DNA of 64,000 bases from VXMO01 sp965219405 (GCA_965219405.1 OZ244736.1:992001-1056000), one strand, 5' to 3'; counted from the first letter of the stretch, positions 44,701-53,707 are shown. Made by a program: numbers and translations. The notes: generated from the letters alone by a model not told the origin.

Positions 44701-46094
44701 TCGAATGGTCGCGCAACCGCATCCGGAACTCCGTTACGGGTGGAGCCATGGGAGACTTTGGGATTTACGTGATTGGATCTTCCGCGAACTTGGCGTGGCT
44801 GTCTCTACGACTTGACGAAGATCCCTGGCAATCGCGTATCCGACAGACAGATGCCTCCCAGCAGTTTGAATCTAGGGAGCCTCCGCGATTTGATGCGCAC
44901 GCGATCGAGCGATACATCCAATGGCGTGTGTTCGATTTGGGTTGGACAATTGAACTTTTCGGAGAGTTCGATCGATACACCATCGGATTGTCGGGGAGGT
45001 CCGCCAACAAGCCGGAGCGGATGGGCAAGAAGTATCAATGGATCGCTTACCACGAAATCCTCGCCTATCTTGCCGATCATTTCCAGTACCGCGAGCGATA
45101 TGCCGAAGACGAAAATGGCCAGCACTACCGAGGGCCTTGGCAGCTCCATGTTCGTGACATCGATCCATCTTGTACCGTTCGCGAAACGCCAGGAGGCACG
45201 GGCTGGGGACCACACACGCCGGCCTGGTGGGGAGAGACCGCTTACACGGGATGGGGTCAAGAAGTGAGCTACCGAGACTGGATTGAAGACAACACAGACA
45301 TTCCGTCGGCCGAAAGCTTAATTCGAATCGTGCAGCCCGAGGATGGTAGTAGCTGGCTCAACATGAACGGATTCTATATGTGGAGGGAGCCGCGTCCCAT
45401 CGATGTTGACCCGCATGATGCCGAACAGCGGGAACTCTGGCTAAAATGTGAAGCTTATATCGGTGGCGCCGAAGAAGTAGACTCCTTCGTCGATTCCTCA
45501 GAGAGCTCAGTCCGTAGAGGCAGGTGGCTTCCTCAATCTCCGTCGATACTTCCGCAGGACATGTTCCTTGGCGAATATGGATGGGCTCCAGCATTTCGAC
45601 ACGTATCCCAATCTGAGGATATGCCCCCAGGCTGGGATGAGTTGGGCAGAGAAGAGAAGTCAGCGGAGATTCGAGTCTCCAATGCGACCTATCTCGCGGA
45701 ATCGGGGGGATTTGACTGTTCGCTGGATGATACCTACTCAATATTGCTACCGCATCCCGATATACTAGGTCGACTCGGCGTACATTGGGCAGGCACAGGT
45801 GGTGACTACCTCGATGAACTTCGCCAGCTGGCTGCCTTCGACCCAACAGTGCACGAGGATGGTCCCTCCGCCATGCTCATACAGGAGGGCCTACTGCGGA
45901 GATATCTTATAGAAAAGAAAATGACTCTCTGCTGGATCGTGTCGGGAGAAAAATGGACAATCGGAGGAGATATTGGATCAAGAGATCGATCCCGGCTAGT
46001 AATTTCGGGTTTCTACAAACTTACGGACAGTGGCTTGCAGGGGAACGTGAACTATTGGAGCGACCCTCCGCCGGAATCCTCTCCCTATCAATAG
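41730..46094 (+). CDS. STAND-like defence NTPase with N-terminal PD-(D/E)xK-like domain
   Basis: This 1454-residue protein starts at GTG after AAGGGA. Residues 15-75 resemble a restriction-endonuclease fold: GFEEFCAQLARSE, then GNPDSGVECY and EWAWQAKFF, the acidic-x-K core. Residues about 330-650 hold a P-loop NTPase of NACHT/STAND type: Walker A SGAAGVGKTH (about 353), Walker B LLIVDALNEG (about 425), sensor-like SVRSPHES. The remaining 800 residues are helical, with a Trp-rich C-terminus and no recognised family; they would be the sensor. Proteins built this way detect phage components and trigger nuclease activity. Family knowledge supports a defence role. The exact Avs type was not resolved. 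Confidence 0.85.
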   Translation: MAKLNWNVIRELNGSQSKGFEEFCAQLARSETPETAKFERKGNPDSGVECYCLFPDDSEWAWQAKFFTSALTNSQWGQLDDSVQKALSGHPNLVCYYVCIPHNRSDARAPNQKSEMDRWNDHVNKWKAWARDSGMNVEFVWWGESELFDRLSRPEHAGRASFWFGNLEFYQAWFEDRLDEAIKAAGPRYTPELHVDLPLVRDLELFERTEGALQRIKSSAIPMSRALDNIRFAQRAVEEAGQWIDLDELLQSGQAILDAIRALNYSPDKELPITVIGETRDETELAMHQSLDAIRALESAESTSAGRDQSRYALSPLERLRNSIMHFSSKLSDASESIDSVTELSNKSVMILSGAAGVGKTHLLCDFAKKRIAADAPTVLLLGQRFLSSEAAWSQVARQLDIGNTTADEFIGALEAAAQAADTRALLIVDALNEGQGLVLWPDELAPFLTRLEKSSWIGVVLSVRSPHESTLIPEEVRIGAVKVHHDGFGDQEYDAVRSFFDHYGLELPSAPILSPEFRNPLFLKTICEGLQASSQRRLPTGFQGISDAFDLYLKAINERLAKANLLDFDPERNLIREAMGALAERIAETGHRRLSRTDAQELVDALLPERDFSRSLYAALVSEDILSEDVDWWSDNRQGRVTYISYERLTDHLVADHLLRRNLDPDDPEMAFADEGGLAFIRGQETRVPTGVIEALCVQVPERTGKELARLAPELLEYPNFGFAFVSSIVWRSVAAFTDDTYSVLTELAEETQLDRDEVLDNLLTVAAVPGHPFNAHFLDARLRRDLMPKRDSWWSTYLHDEWQGAAWGSKGAIHRLVDWASGLSTTGTLEDEVIDLATITLAWTLSTPNRFLRDRATKAMVKLLTNKLDATGRLVERFWDVDDPYVVERVYAVAYGVAMRCHDTDGVAALATVVYEKVFASGSPPAHILLRDYARGVIERAIHLRANITVDEELIRPPYRSEWPNIPSEKEVATLFPGLRGGAYKGGDLEWSRNRIRNSVTGGAMGDFGIYVIGSSANLAWLSLRLDEDPWQSRIRQTDASQQFESREPPRFDAHAIERYIQWRVFDLGWTIELFGEFDRYTIGLSGRSANKPERMGKKYQWIAYHEILAYLADHFQYRERYAEDENGQHYRGPWQLHVRDIDPSCTVRETPGGTGWGPHTPAWWGETAYTGWGQEVSYRDWIEDNTDIPSAESLIRIVQPEDGSSWLNMNGFYMWREPRPIDVDPHDAEQRELWLKCEAYIGGAEEVDSFVDSSESSVRRGRWLPQSPSILPQDMFLGEYGWAPAFRHVSQSEDMPPGWDELGREEKSAEIRVSNATYLAESGGFDCSLDDTYSILLPHPDILGRLGVHWAGTGGDYLDELRQLAAFDPTVHEDGPSAMLIQEGLLRRYLIEKKMTLCWIVSGEKWTIGGDIGSRDRSRLVISGFYKLTDSGLQGNVNYWSDPPPESSPYQ

Positions 46095-46327
46095 ATCCAT
46101 GCGAGAATCGGCAGATTCTGGGCATAGGTTAGAGGCGCGGGGTCATGGCAAGGCAGTTAATCGGTCATCTCTCCGTCAGTTCCAAATGGAGGATGCCCGA
46201 GTAAGACTCCATGTCATCATCCCATCCGGAATAAATCCCTTACGCCCTCAGGACAACGGAGCCATATCAATTAGCTCTGGCGGGGGCGATACTGGTCTTT
46301 AAGGCTAACTGCGTTTGAAGGCGCCGC
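46095..46327. other. Convergent intergenic spacer
   Basis: No gene or clear terminator is seen between the STAND gene and hsdR, which face each other. Confidence 0.4.
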
Positions 46328-49300
46328 CTATGCCAGCTTCACCTTATATGTTGCGGCGAAGATCATCTCGGCGAGCCAGCGGCGGAATGAGTCGTTGTCC
46401 GTAAACTGCTTGTAGAGTTCCGTGTTGTCAGCCAGGTAATCGTTCATGGCGCGCTGTAGGGCGCTGTCGTGCTCAATGCGAGCGTTCTGCTCGTCCGAGT
46501 TGGCCATGGCGTTCTGGTAAGCCTTGTCATTGGCAACCTTCTCCGGCAGATCTACAGAGATGAGCTTGATTATCTTGTCGCTGTCTCGCCACTCAATGTC
46601 GCCGAACAGAGCATTGAACTGATCAATGATTTGGGACAGGGGATTCATATCGGGTCCGGTCTTGCTCCCGCCACCTTCGGTTGGAACGGGGTCGATCTCG
46701 GCATCTTCGTCCGGCAACTGAATGGCTTGCATCTTCTGTTTTTCGACCCTGTAACTGTCCATGTCGATGGCTTCGAGGACCCCCTTTGACAAGTCGTCCT
46801 CTTCAGGAGCGGGGAGCTTCGGGACGAGGAAGTTAAGGAAGATAGACAGCTTCTCCCACTCCGCAACGTTGTAGGGAAGAATCGAAGACAAGAACCCATA
46901 GGATCGCAAGAAACCCTTGGCCTTGCTCTTGAAATCAACCTGCCCATCCTCATCTAAGTCGTCGCGATAGGTCGCCACGCACCTGTCCAGAATAGGGTCG
47001 AGGCGGTCACGATCTACGCCTGAAAGGTACATTTCAACGAAGTCGTCGACTTGCTCGGGCGTGTAGACCTGATATGCGTCAAGCGAGGATTTCAGGTCGT
47101 GCAGCTTGTTTGGATCGGTCTCCTCGGCGAGGATTGTCGTCCGGTAGTAGTCGGCAAAGGCGCTCTCAATCGTTTCAGCCTTGTTTGCGAAATCAAGGAT
47201 GAAGGCATCGTGCTTCTTGGGGTGAGAGCGGTTGAGGCGGGAGAGCGTCTGGACGGCCCTTACTCCAGAGAGAGGCTTGTCGACATACATCGTGTGCATC
47301 AACGGTTCGTCGTAGCCAGTCTGGAACTTGTCGGCGCAAACAAGGATGCGATACGGATCCTCTTGAATCTTCTCAGCGATCACGTTCGATGAGAACCCAT
47401 TGAGCGACGCCTCCGAAACTTTTTCGCCGCCGTACTCATGCTCTCCGGAGAAGGCGACGATGGGGCGGAAGGGACTCTTACGTTCCTCTAAGTAGCCGCG
47501 AATGGCGTGGTAGTAGTTGATTGCTCTCTCGATGCTGCCGGTGACGACCATCGCCCGGGCCTGACCACCGATCCGACCGGGAGATGCCACACTGCCGTGG
47601 AAATGGTCGACCATGATCTCAGCCTTCAGGCGAATGGCGTGGTCGTTGTTCTCGACGTAGCGGCGGAGTTTCTTTGACGCCCGTTTGGTGTCAAACTTGG
47701 GGTCATCCTCGATTGTCTTAACCAGCCTGTAGTAGCTGTCCACCTGTGTGTAGTGCTTGAGCACGTCAACGATGAATCCCTCTTGGATCGCCTGCTTCAT
47801 CGTGTAGGAGTGGAAGGGGACATGCTTTGTGGTGTCTCCCTCAGGGACCGGTGTACCGAAGATCTCAAGTGTCTTGTTCTTGGGTGTAGCTGTGAAGGCG
47901 AAATAGCTGGCATTCGTCAGGAGTTTCTTCGACTCCATCAACTGATTGATCTTGTCCTCGGTCGTATCGAGGTCTTCATCCGCGCCGGCACTACCGAGGG
48001 CGGCTGATACGGATGCCGACATCCGCCCTCCCTGGCTCGAATGCGCCTCATCAATAACAATGGCAAACTTGCGGTCGCGGTGGTCGTTGCCGAGCGCATC
48101 AAGGATAAGCGGGAACTTTTGGACGGTAGTGGTAATGATGCGCCGACCCGACTGAATAAGGGAGCGCAACTTGGCCGATGTCTCGGCATGACCAACCACA
48201 GCCCCAACCTGTGCGAACTGCCGGATGGTGTCCTTGATCTGCTTATCAAGCAGCCTTCGGTCCGTCACGACAAGAACAGAGTCGAATTGGGCCTTACCTC
48301 TTGATTCCAAACCAATCAACTGGTGAGCGAGCCAAGCAATTGAGTTCGACTTACCGCTGCCGGCCGAGTGCTGGATCAGATACCTTTGATTGACGCCATT
48401 CTCATCGGCATGACTCAGCAATTTCCTGACGACATCCAACTGGTGGTAGCGAGGCCAGATTTGCCGGCGCGACTTTCGGCCCGTCCTATCGTTCTTCTCC
48501 TCAACGACCTGGGCATAGTTCTCGATGATATTCGTGAGGCTGCGCCGGGTGAGTACTTTCTTCCAGAGGTAGTCAGTCTTGATGCCGTTCTCCAGCGGAG
48601 GATTGCCGGCGCCATCATTCCAGCCGCGATTGAATGGCAGGAACCATGACTCTTTGCCTCGAAGGTGCGTGCAGAACTCCACGTCGTTGTCGTCGACAGC
48701 GAAATGAACCAGGCATCGACCAAGCTCGAAGAGCTTTTCCCGCGGGTTACGGTCACGCTTGTACTGCTCAACGGCATCTGCCACCGTCTGCTTGGTGAGG
48801 CTGTTCTTGAGTTCAAACGTGGCGACCGGTAATCCGTTGATGAACATACAGAGGTCAAGCGCCAACTGAGCATTGTCCTGACTGTACCGTAGCTGGCGCG
48901 TCACGCTGAACCGGTTCTGGTTGTAGCGGGTAGCGGCATCGGGATTGCCCGGTGACGGAGTCCCATGAAAGAAGTCGATGTTGTGCTGCTCGTGCTTCAG
49001 GCCATTTCTCAGCACGTAAGTCGTTCCGTTCTTGGCAATCTCGCCTTGAAGCCGGGCCAGAAACTTTCGGCGTGTCGGATTGTCGTCGTCGAGGGCAAGG
49101 GACTCCGCAACCTGAGGTTGGGTTTCACGCAGGAACGCCGACAACTGGGCAAGGTCGACGCAGTATTCGCGGTCGTAATCAGTCGACTCGCTGGCGATCC
49201 ACCCACCACCGTAGCTTGCAGGCCGCTGACGGACTTCATCTTTTGCGGGCTCGGTAGATTGCTGCCCGGTCAGATTCTCGACGATTAGGGATTCCAGTCC

Positions 49301-49504
49301 CTTCTCAGTCGTGTCGGTGGATTTCGAAGGAATCTCACGGCCGACATGCTTCTCTCCGGGAGTATAGAACACGCCCCGTTTGGCGTTTGGCCAGTCTACA
49401 GTTTCCGGCACTTCAGACAAGTCAATCTGGTCGTCAGGAAGATTCGCAAGAGCTTGAATCTGCTCCCTCTGGCGGGGCGTCAGTTCAGACAAGTCCCTCT
49501 TCAT
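46328..49504 (-). CDS. hsdR: Type I restriction subunit HsdR with fused BrnA antitoxin N-terminus
   Basis: This 1058-residue motor/nuclease subunit has the nuclease FELKNSL site near 230, Walker A HSAGSGKSNS (about 380) and the DEAH box VIDEAHSSQGG (about 482). Helicase motifs GFSSNVIAEK and QTLSRLNRSHP and a C-terminal helical HsdM-binding region follow. The first 55 or so residues do not belong to HsdR. They match the N-terminus of BrnA antitoxins (LTPRQREQIQALANLPDDQI, DWPNAKRGVFYTP). Typical HsdR similarity begins at STDTTEKGLESLI, and no in-frame start is visible between. brnT lies upstream and overlaps this gene by 20 bp, exactly as in brnTA operons. Confidence 0.93.
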   Translation of the reverse strand: MKRDLSELTPRQREQIQALANLPDDQIDLSEVPETVDWPNAKRGVFYTPGEKHVGREIPSKSTDTTEKGLESLIVENLTGQQSTEPAKDEVRQRPASYGGGWIASESTDYDREYCVDLAQLSAFLRETQPQVAESLALDDDNPTRRKFLARLQGEIAKNGTTYVLRNGLKHEQHNIDFFHGTPSPGNPDAATRYNQNRFSVTRQLRYSQDNAQLALDLCMFINGLPVATFELKNSLTKQTVADAVEQYKRDRNPREKLFELGRCLVHFAVDDNDVEFCTHLRGKESWFLPFNRGWNDGAGNPPLENGIKTDYLWKKVLTRRSLTNIIENYAQVVEEKNDRTGRKSRRQIWPRYHQLDVVRKLLSHADENGVNQRYLIQHSAGSGKSNSIAWLAHQLIGLESRGKAQFDSVLVVTDRRLLDKQIKDTIRQFAQVGAVVGHAETSAKLRSLIQSGRRIITTTVQKFPLILDALGNDHRDRKFAIVIDEAHSSQGGRMSASVSAALGSAGADEDLDTTEDKINQLMESKKLLTNASYFAFTATPKNKTLEIFGTPVPEGDTTKHVPFHSYTMKQAIQEGFIVDVLKHYTQVDSYYRLVKTIEDDPKFDTKRASKKLRRYVENNDHAIRLKAEIMVDHFHGSVASPGRIGGQARAMVVTGSIERAINYYHAIRGYLEERKSPFRPIVAFSGEHEYGGEKVSEASLNGFSSNVIAEKIQEDPYRILVCADKFQTGYDEPLMHTMYVDKPLSGVRAVQTLSRLNRSHPKKHDAFILDFANKAETIESAFADYYRTTILAEETDPNKLHDLKSSLDAYQVYTPEQVDDFVEMYLSGVDRDRLDPILDRCVATYRDDLDEDGQVDFKSKAKGFLRSYGFLSSILPYNVAEWEKLSIFLNFLVPKLPAPEEDDLSKGVLEAIDMDSYRVEKQKMQAIQLPDEDAEIDPVPTEGGGSKTGPDMNPLSQIIDQFNALFGDIEWRDSDKIIKLISVDLPEKVANDKAYQNAMANSDEQNARIEHDSALQRAMNDYLADNTELYKQFTDNDSFRRWLAEMIFAATYKVKLA

Positions 49505-49775
49505 AGCGCTCTCTTTCCCGGCTGGTCAATGCTCGGGCAGTTATGATTCGTCCTCTTTCCTCCCCTGTAACCGGATCAACTTCAGGTGTCGTATGCACCA
49601 CCATTATGAAGGCATTGCCAACCAATCCCATAGTCCGCCATCGCTCTTCGACTGGATGCGGATCCGGGACGCTGATCATGAGCGGATCCTCGAAGACGAG
49701 CACGGCGGTCTCGAATTCGATGCCATGGTTCCGAAGGTTCGCCCTGTTCTTGTTTGTGTCCCATTCCCAGATCAA
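49485..49775 (-). CDS. brnT: BrnT family toxin
   Basis: This 96-residue BrnT (DUF497) ribonuclease toxin contains the family signature WDTNKNRANLRNHGIEFE. The VFEDP segment, EERW, VVHT and IITARALTSRERERYE follow in the usual order, so it looks full length. In the family it is neutralised by BrnA encoded just downstream. Here only the BrnA N-terminus remains, fused to HsdR. The gene sits 77 bp after hsdS within the type I operon. Confidence 0.88.
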   Translation of the reverse strand: MIWEWDTNKNRANLRNHGIEFETAVLVFEDPLMISVPDPHPVEERWRTMGLVGNAFIMVVHTTPEVDPVTGEERGRIITARALTSRERERYEEGLV

Positions 49776-49852
49776 CGGGAGTCCCTTGTTCCTGCTGTTG
49801 AAGTGTAGTCACGATAGGGCAGAACGTCTAGTTTGATGCGAGATGCTGACCG

Positions 49853-51190
49853 TCAGGAAAGCTCCCCGGCCGACTCTTCGGGCAACTGTGCCGCGGCTTC
49901 CATCACGTCCAGTTTGCCGGTCACCACGTCCGCGATGAGACGGGTGCGGTACTCCTCTACCAACTCAATCTGGCGACGAGCGCGACCGATGGCGGCATCT
50001 ATGTTGGAGGTGGCCCTAGCTACATGCTCGACTACAGAGGCCTGTTCACCCACTGGGGGCAAGTAAACCAAGGTATCAAGAAATTTCTCGTCGTACAGGC
50101 GCAAAAAGCCCGCTGTGCCAGTACCTAAGCCTGTGGCATTCTGTCGAAAGTAAGCTCTATAGGAAGGTATCCCTAGGAGATCGCTGAGGAACTTCATGTC
50201 AATTGGCGTTCTATCTGCGAACACGGAGTAGTCAGGACTAACGAGGCCCTCCAAGGTAGAGTCAAAGATGTATCCGTTGTTGGCCTGCAGACGATTGACG
50301 ACAAGTTGTCCAGCGCGAACGAGCTTATAGCCGACTAGAGAACTGCTTTGGGAAGGTCGCGAGAAGTGGTCGGCGTAAACTACCACGCCATGGTCTCGCC
50401 GCAGTGCAAGGAGCGTCTCTTTTCCTGAAGTCGACCTCTTGTCAATCGGCCTCAGGATCGTCTTTAGTCGCCTACGCTCCCAATGCGCCGGCATCTCTCC
50501 GAGCCAGTCGACGCCGGATGGTTTGAGTGGCGCGTTGGGATCGAGCCCCCGCGTGACTGCTTGGTTGATGACGGCCTGTCTCTCCTCCTCCAGCAGCGAG
50601 ATGAGCCGACGCTTGGCGTCCACCAGTCGTCGTATGCGCCCATCGACGTGATCCAGATAGCGGACGATTGCTTGCTGTTCAGGGAGGGGTGGGCGTGGCA
50701 ACTGAATGAGCTTGAAATGCTCCGGCCTCAGGCTCCACATGTCTGACGCAATACCGTATGACCACCGCTGGGCCTCAGTAGCAAAGGCTGGGAATCGGAT
50801 AATCCTGTGCAAGTACTTGGAGATAGCGGCACCCCGGGGCCGCTGCACAACATATGCTGGACTAATGATACCTCGGTAGGTAGACATGCCGGCTGCACCT
50901 TGCCAAGCCCGCATCTTGTTGTAGACGAGGTCTCCAGGCTGAACGAGCTTGTAGTCGGTCCGGTCAAGCCTTGAACCGTCCTTCTGAGGACTCTCCTCAA
51001 GTAGTTGACTCTGCGGAATTACCCCTTCTGCAATGGTCACGGACAGCATTTCTTCATTCCCGTGGCCGCGCGAAATAACCTCCGACATAAGTGCCCTGGC
51101 GGGGAGCACTTCCCAGTGCCCAGGCACATCGCCAAGCCACTGGACGCCCGAGGGCTTGTAGGCGGGGTAGGGGTGGAGGGTGTGGTTCAT
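49853..51190 (-). CDS. hsdS: Type I specificity subunit HsdS
   Basis: This 445-residue protein contains two target-recognition halves, each opened by KPSGVxWLGxxPxHWE (residues about 13-28 and 225-240). Each half closes with LPPLPEQQAIVRYLD or LPPVGEQASVVEHV followed by a coiled helix. It determines the DNA target of both modification and cleavage. Its ATG overlaps the stop of the upstream small gene (ATGA), so translation is coupled. Confidence 0.93.
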   Translation of the reverse strand: MNHTLHPYPAYKPSGVQWLGDVPGHWEVLPARALMSEVISRGHGNEEMLSVTIAEGVIPQSQLLEESPQKDGSRLDRTDYKLVQPGDLVYNKMRAWQGAAGMSTYRGIISPAYVVQRPRGAAISKYLHRIIRFPAFATEAQRWSYGIASDMWSLRPEHFKLIQLPRPPLPEQQAIVRYLDHVDGRIRRLVDAKRRLISLLEEERQAVINQAVTRGLDPNAPLKPSGVDWLGEMPAHWERRRLKTILRPIDKRSTSGKETLLALRRDHGVVVYADHFSRPSQSSSLVGYKLVRAGQLVVNRLQANNGYIFDSTLEGLVSPDYSVFADRTPIDMKFLSDLLGIPSYRAYFRQNATGLGTGTAGFLRLYDEKFLDTLVYLPPVGEQASVVEHVARATSNIDAAIGRARRQIELVEEYRTRLIADVVTGKLDVMEAAAQLPEESAGELS

Positions 51191-51567
51191 TGAGCATCCA
51201 TGGGACCGTACTGCCAGCCACGTTCATTTGCTAGGCGGGCAAAAATCTTGGCCACATCCTTTACTCCGCTGTTTGATAGGTCTGTAAAATCTATGTTCAC
51301 ATGCTCTTGGAATTCATCAGGGTCCGGAATGACAGTCCGCTGTTGAGATTCGCACTCGCCTACAGAAATGGCAGAGACTCCAGCGGACTCATTCTTGGAC
51401 GCTGTCGTGTAATGATTCCAAGCCTCTTCCGCCGTAATCTGGTCGCCGTCGTAGGTCGAGAGCATTCGCCTGCTTTCCGACCCGGGTTTAAATGCCCACC
51501 AAGTAACGTGATCGTCTTCCACAAAACTTGGATGAACTTGTCGAAGTAGGAGGGTGCTACTGTTCAC
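51187..51567 (-). CDS. Unknown protein embedded in the type I operon (126 aa)
   Basis: I do not recognise this small acidic protein. It is rich in aromatic and acidic residues (DDHVTWWAF; FTDLSNSGVKDVAK). It overlaps hsdS by four bases downstream and the 272-residue gene by four bases upstream, so it is almost certainly translated. Tight coupling with the next two genes suggests a three-protein module. Confidence 0.75.
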   Translation of the reverse strand: MNSSTLLLRQVHPSFVEDDHVTWWAFKPGSESRRMLSTYDGDQITAEEAWNHYTTASKNESAGVSAISVGECESQQRTVIPDPDEFQEHVNIDFTDLSNSGVKDVAKIFARLANERGWQYGPMDAQ

Positions 51568-52382
51568 GCGGAACGGGACTCCAAACGGGAAAGCTCAGCA
51601 GCTAGCCATTGCCACGATGTGGGTTCGTCAAGACTAATCTGCCGTTCATAGGAGCGATTTGAGCGCACGTCCAAGCAGTGCCACTCCGCACTATGCTCCT
51701 CAAGGTCGATTTCTAGGCTGGCTTCATTGTCGCCGAGAGACCACTCTAAGAGGATTCCACCTTCGGGTATCGGATAGATATATGGTCTCGGCAAGCTAGT
51801 CTTGTAGTGCAAAGCCATGACCTTGGCCAACCAATCGACCCCGTCTGGATCTAGGGCATTTCCGTATCCTTGCCCCCACTCACTTGCATGCTGCATCCCG
51901 TCTGCCCAGCCATCCTTGAGATCTTTGAATCCCTGTAGTCGCGCCCGAATACCCACTGGGTCTTCTGATACGACATATACAGAGGAGAGACTGAAATGTG
52001 GCCACGTGGTTTCCTCGGTAGGCAAAACAGTTGAGGTGTCCGGATGGTAAGACTGCCCCACTACTTCCTCAGGGATTCCAAAGTGGGTTGTCTGCCACAA
52101 GCGATCAGTAGTATTGGGTTGGAGGTCAAACGTGAAAGCAATCCGGTATAGCAGCCGCCCTCCCAGTAGATAATCTCTTTGTGGGGAGGGGCCTCCAATC
52201 GGCGGTTGACCCGTGAACATGATCGCGCCCCTCGGAATTGGCGTCGGATCGAACCCAGATGGCAATGTACCCGATCCGCCCTCAGAGAACGGATACCGAC
52301 GTTCAATATCCTCAGGTGAATCAACTCCCTGAATAGGGCGGTTGATATTCCCGCTCGTCCTTGCTGCTTTTGCGAGTGTCAC
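51564..52382 (-). CDS. Unknown protein embedded in the type I operon (272 aa)
   Basis: No family is recognised. There are no membrane helices or signal peptide. The central part has SEWGQGYGNALDPDGVDWLA and PEGGILLEWSLGDNEASLEI, a pattern of a compact beta-rich fold. It shares one base with the stop of the 221-residue gene and four bases with the start of the 126-residue gene. Its role is unknown; operon position suggests a defence accessory. Confidence 0.75.
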   Translation of the reverse strand: MTLAKAARTSGNINRPIQGVDSPEDIERRYPFSEGGSGTLPSGFDPTPIPRGAIMFTGQPPIGGPSPQRDYLLGGRLLYRIAFTFDLQPNTTDRLWQTTHFGIPEEVVGQSYHPDTSTVLPTEETTWPHFSLSSVYVVSEDPVGIRARLQGFKDLKDGWADGMQHASEWGQGYGNALDPDGVDWLAKVMALHYKTSLPRPYIYPIPEGGILLEWSLGDNEASLEIDLEEHSAEWHCLDVRSNRSYERQISLDEPTSWQWLAAELSRLESRSA

Positions 52383-53047
52383 TATTGGCCTCCGTCAAAC
52401 TGCACGACCATATGATGGACTTGTTCCCAGAAGGCTTCAAGGGATTGCAGCATATCAGTCGAACTCGGCATCGCCGTTACTACCCGGTGAAGATTTGCGC
52501 TCATAAACACCCGTGAAGAACTGGAATCATTGAAACGAGGCTCCACCCTAATGGCCCAGCGTCCTTCCGACGAATCGAAGAAAAGCTGCCCTGTAGCACC
52601 CACCAAAGACAGGTCTGCCGGCACAAACATGTTTGGGCTGAATAGCCGATTTGCAAGATACTTTAGCGAAGGGTCTCCTGAGGTCTGTTCGTACACCAAT
52701 TCCAAGTTGTAACCGCAAGCATTGAGGGAACCCTGTTTCCTGGGGGAGGCTTGGGTAGCACTCTCAAAGACATCGGCCAGGTGATGCAAGCTGTGTTTTG
52801 TCGGAAACTCTCGTTCAAAGATCGTCCGGTCAGGGAGCAATCCGATGCCGATCTGTTCGCGAGGTAATTCTACCTCTTCCTGAGAATCTCCGCTGCTACT
52901 TGGAACTCCAATAATCAGACCGGATTCATCCAAGAGGACATCACTTGCCACCGCATCCGAGAATGCCGCAATCGATTCGGCGTCCCGAAGCAATCCCAAG
53001 CCTAGCAGAACAATATTCACCCGCAATACGTCGCGAACAATAGCCAC
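52382..53047 (-). CDS. Unknown protein embedded in the type I operon (221 aa)
   Basis: No family is recognised with confidence. A general resemblance to immunity-type or TIGR04255-like proteins (GQLFFDSSEGRWAIRVEPRF, CGYNLELVYEQ) is a guess. It lies 99 bp after the TIR-like gene and is the first of three overlapping unknown genes. Confidence 0.72.
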   Translation of the reverse strand: MAIVRDVLRVNIVLLGLGLLRDAESIAAFSDAVASDVLLDESGLIIGVPSSSGDSQEEVELPREQIGIGLLPDRTIFEREFPTKHSLHHLADVFESATQASPRKQGSLNACGYNLELVYEQTSGDPSLKYLANRLFSPNMFVPADLSLVGATGQLFFDSSEGRWAIRVEPRFNDSSSSRVFMSANLHRVVTAMPSSTDMLQSLEAFWEQVHHMVVQFDGGQ

Positions 53048-53146
53048 CTAGCTAGCCCTCGCTCCTCTCGCTCCGAAGGCCACTATGCCACAGGCTTCAA
53101 ATTGTTGTCGACGACCACAAAGAATTTCGCGTCGGTGTCCAAGAAC

Positions 53147-53704
53147 TCAACTCCAGCCCTGTGCGCAAGTTCCGCGCCAATTGTCGGCGAATGGATGGCG
53201 ACCGATGTCCGGGTCCGGTTGCCTTCGCCGTCGGCTGAAAGCTTTGTGAATCCAGCCCTGAACGGCGTCCGCATCATTTGACCAGTCATACACTGCCGCG
53301 AACGAGTTTTCGCCATTGAGATTGTCCACCAGACGGGGCGGCAGCAGATTCCTGCGGTATCCTCGCTCACCAAAGTCCGGGTGATCTGGTAGCAGAATGC
53401 CGATGAGGCCGCACCTCGGGTTTGTGGGGGTGTCACGCAGGCTGGCTCCTATCTCCCAGTCGACATATTTCCGCTTCCATGTGCAGCGGCCAATGAGTAC
53501 GACTGTCACGGAAACTCGTGCTATGTGGTCTTCCCGAATCTGTTGGAGAACTGCCTCTGTGGGTTGATTCTCGCCGATAATGTCACCCAAATTGACCGAC
53601 ATGTCGACTATCTTGCTGCGCATCAATCTTTCGAATCGAGTCTTATGGGCCTGATCCTGATTATGGTGGTAGCTGACGAATACGTTGTGCCGCTTGGCGA
53701 CCAT
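53147..53704 (-). CDS. TIR-like (DUF1863/ThsB-like) protein in the type I operon
   Basis: This 185-residue protein has the TIR-like core: KRHNVFVSYHHNQD at the N-terminus, VTVVLIGRCTW in the middle and KYVDWEIGASLRD with the conserved Glu. RRQPDPDIGRHPFADNWRG near the end is the usual short tail. Such proteins make nucleotide signals or degrade NAD when triggered by phage. It starts three bases after the 160-residue gene and lies between hsdM and hsdS. No ThsA-like effector is seen, so this is not a standard Thoeris system. Confidence 0.82.
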   Translation of the reverse strand: MVAKRHNVFVSYHHNQDQAHKTRFERLMRSKIVDMSVNLGDIIGENQPTEAVLQQIREDHIARVSVTVVLIGRCTWKRKYVDWEIGASLRDTPTNPRCGLIGILLPDHPDFGERGYRRNLLPPRLVDNLNGENSFAAVYDWSNDADAVQGWIHKAFSRRRRQPDPDIGRHPFADNWRGTCAQGWS

Positions 53705-53707
53705 TGT

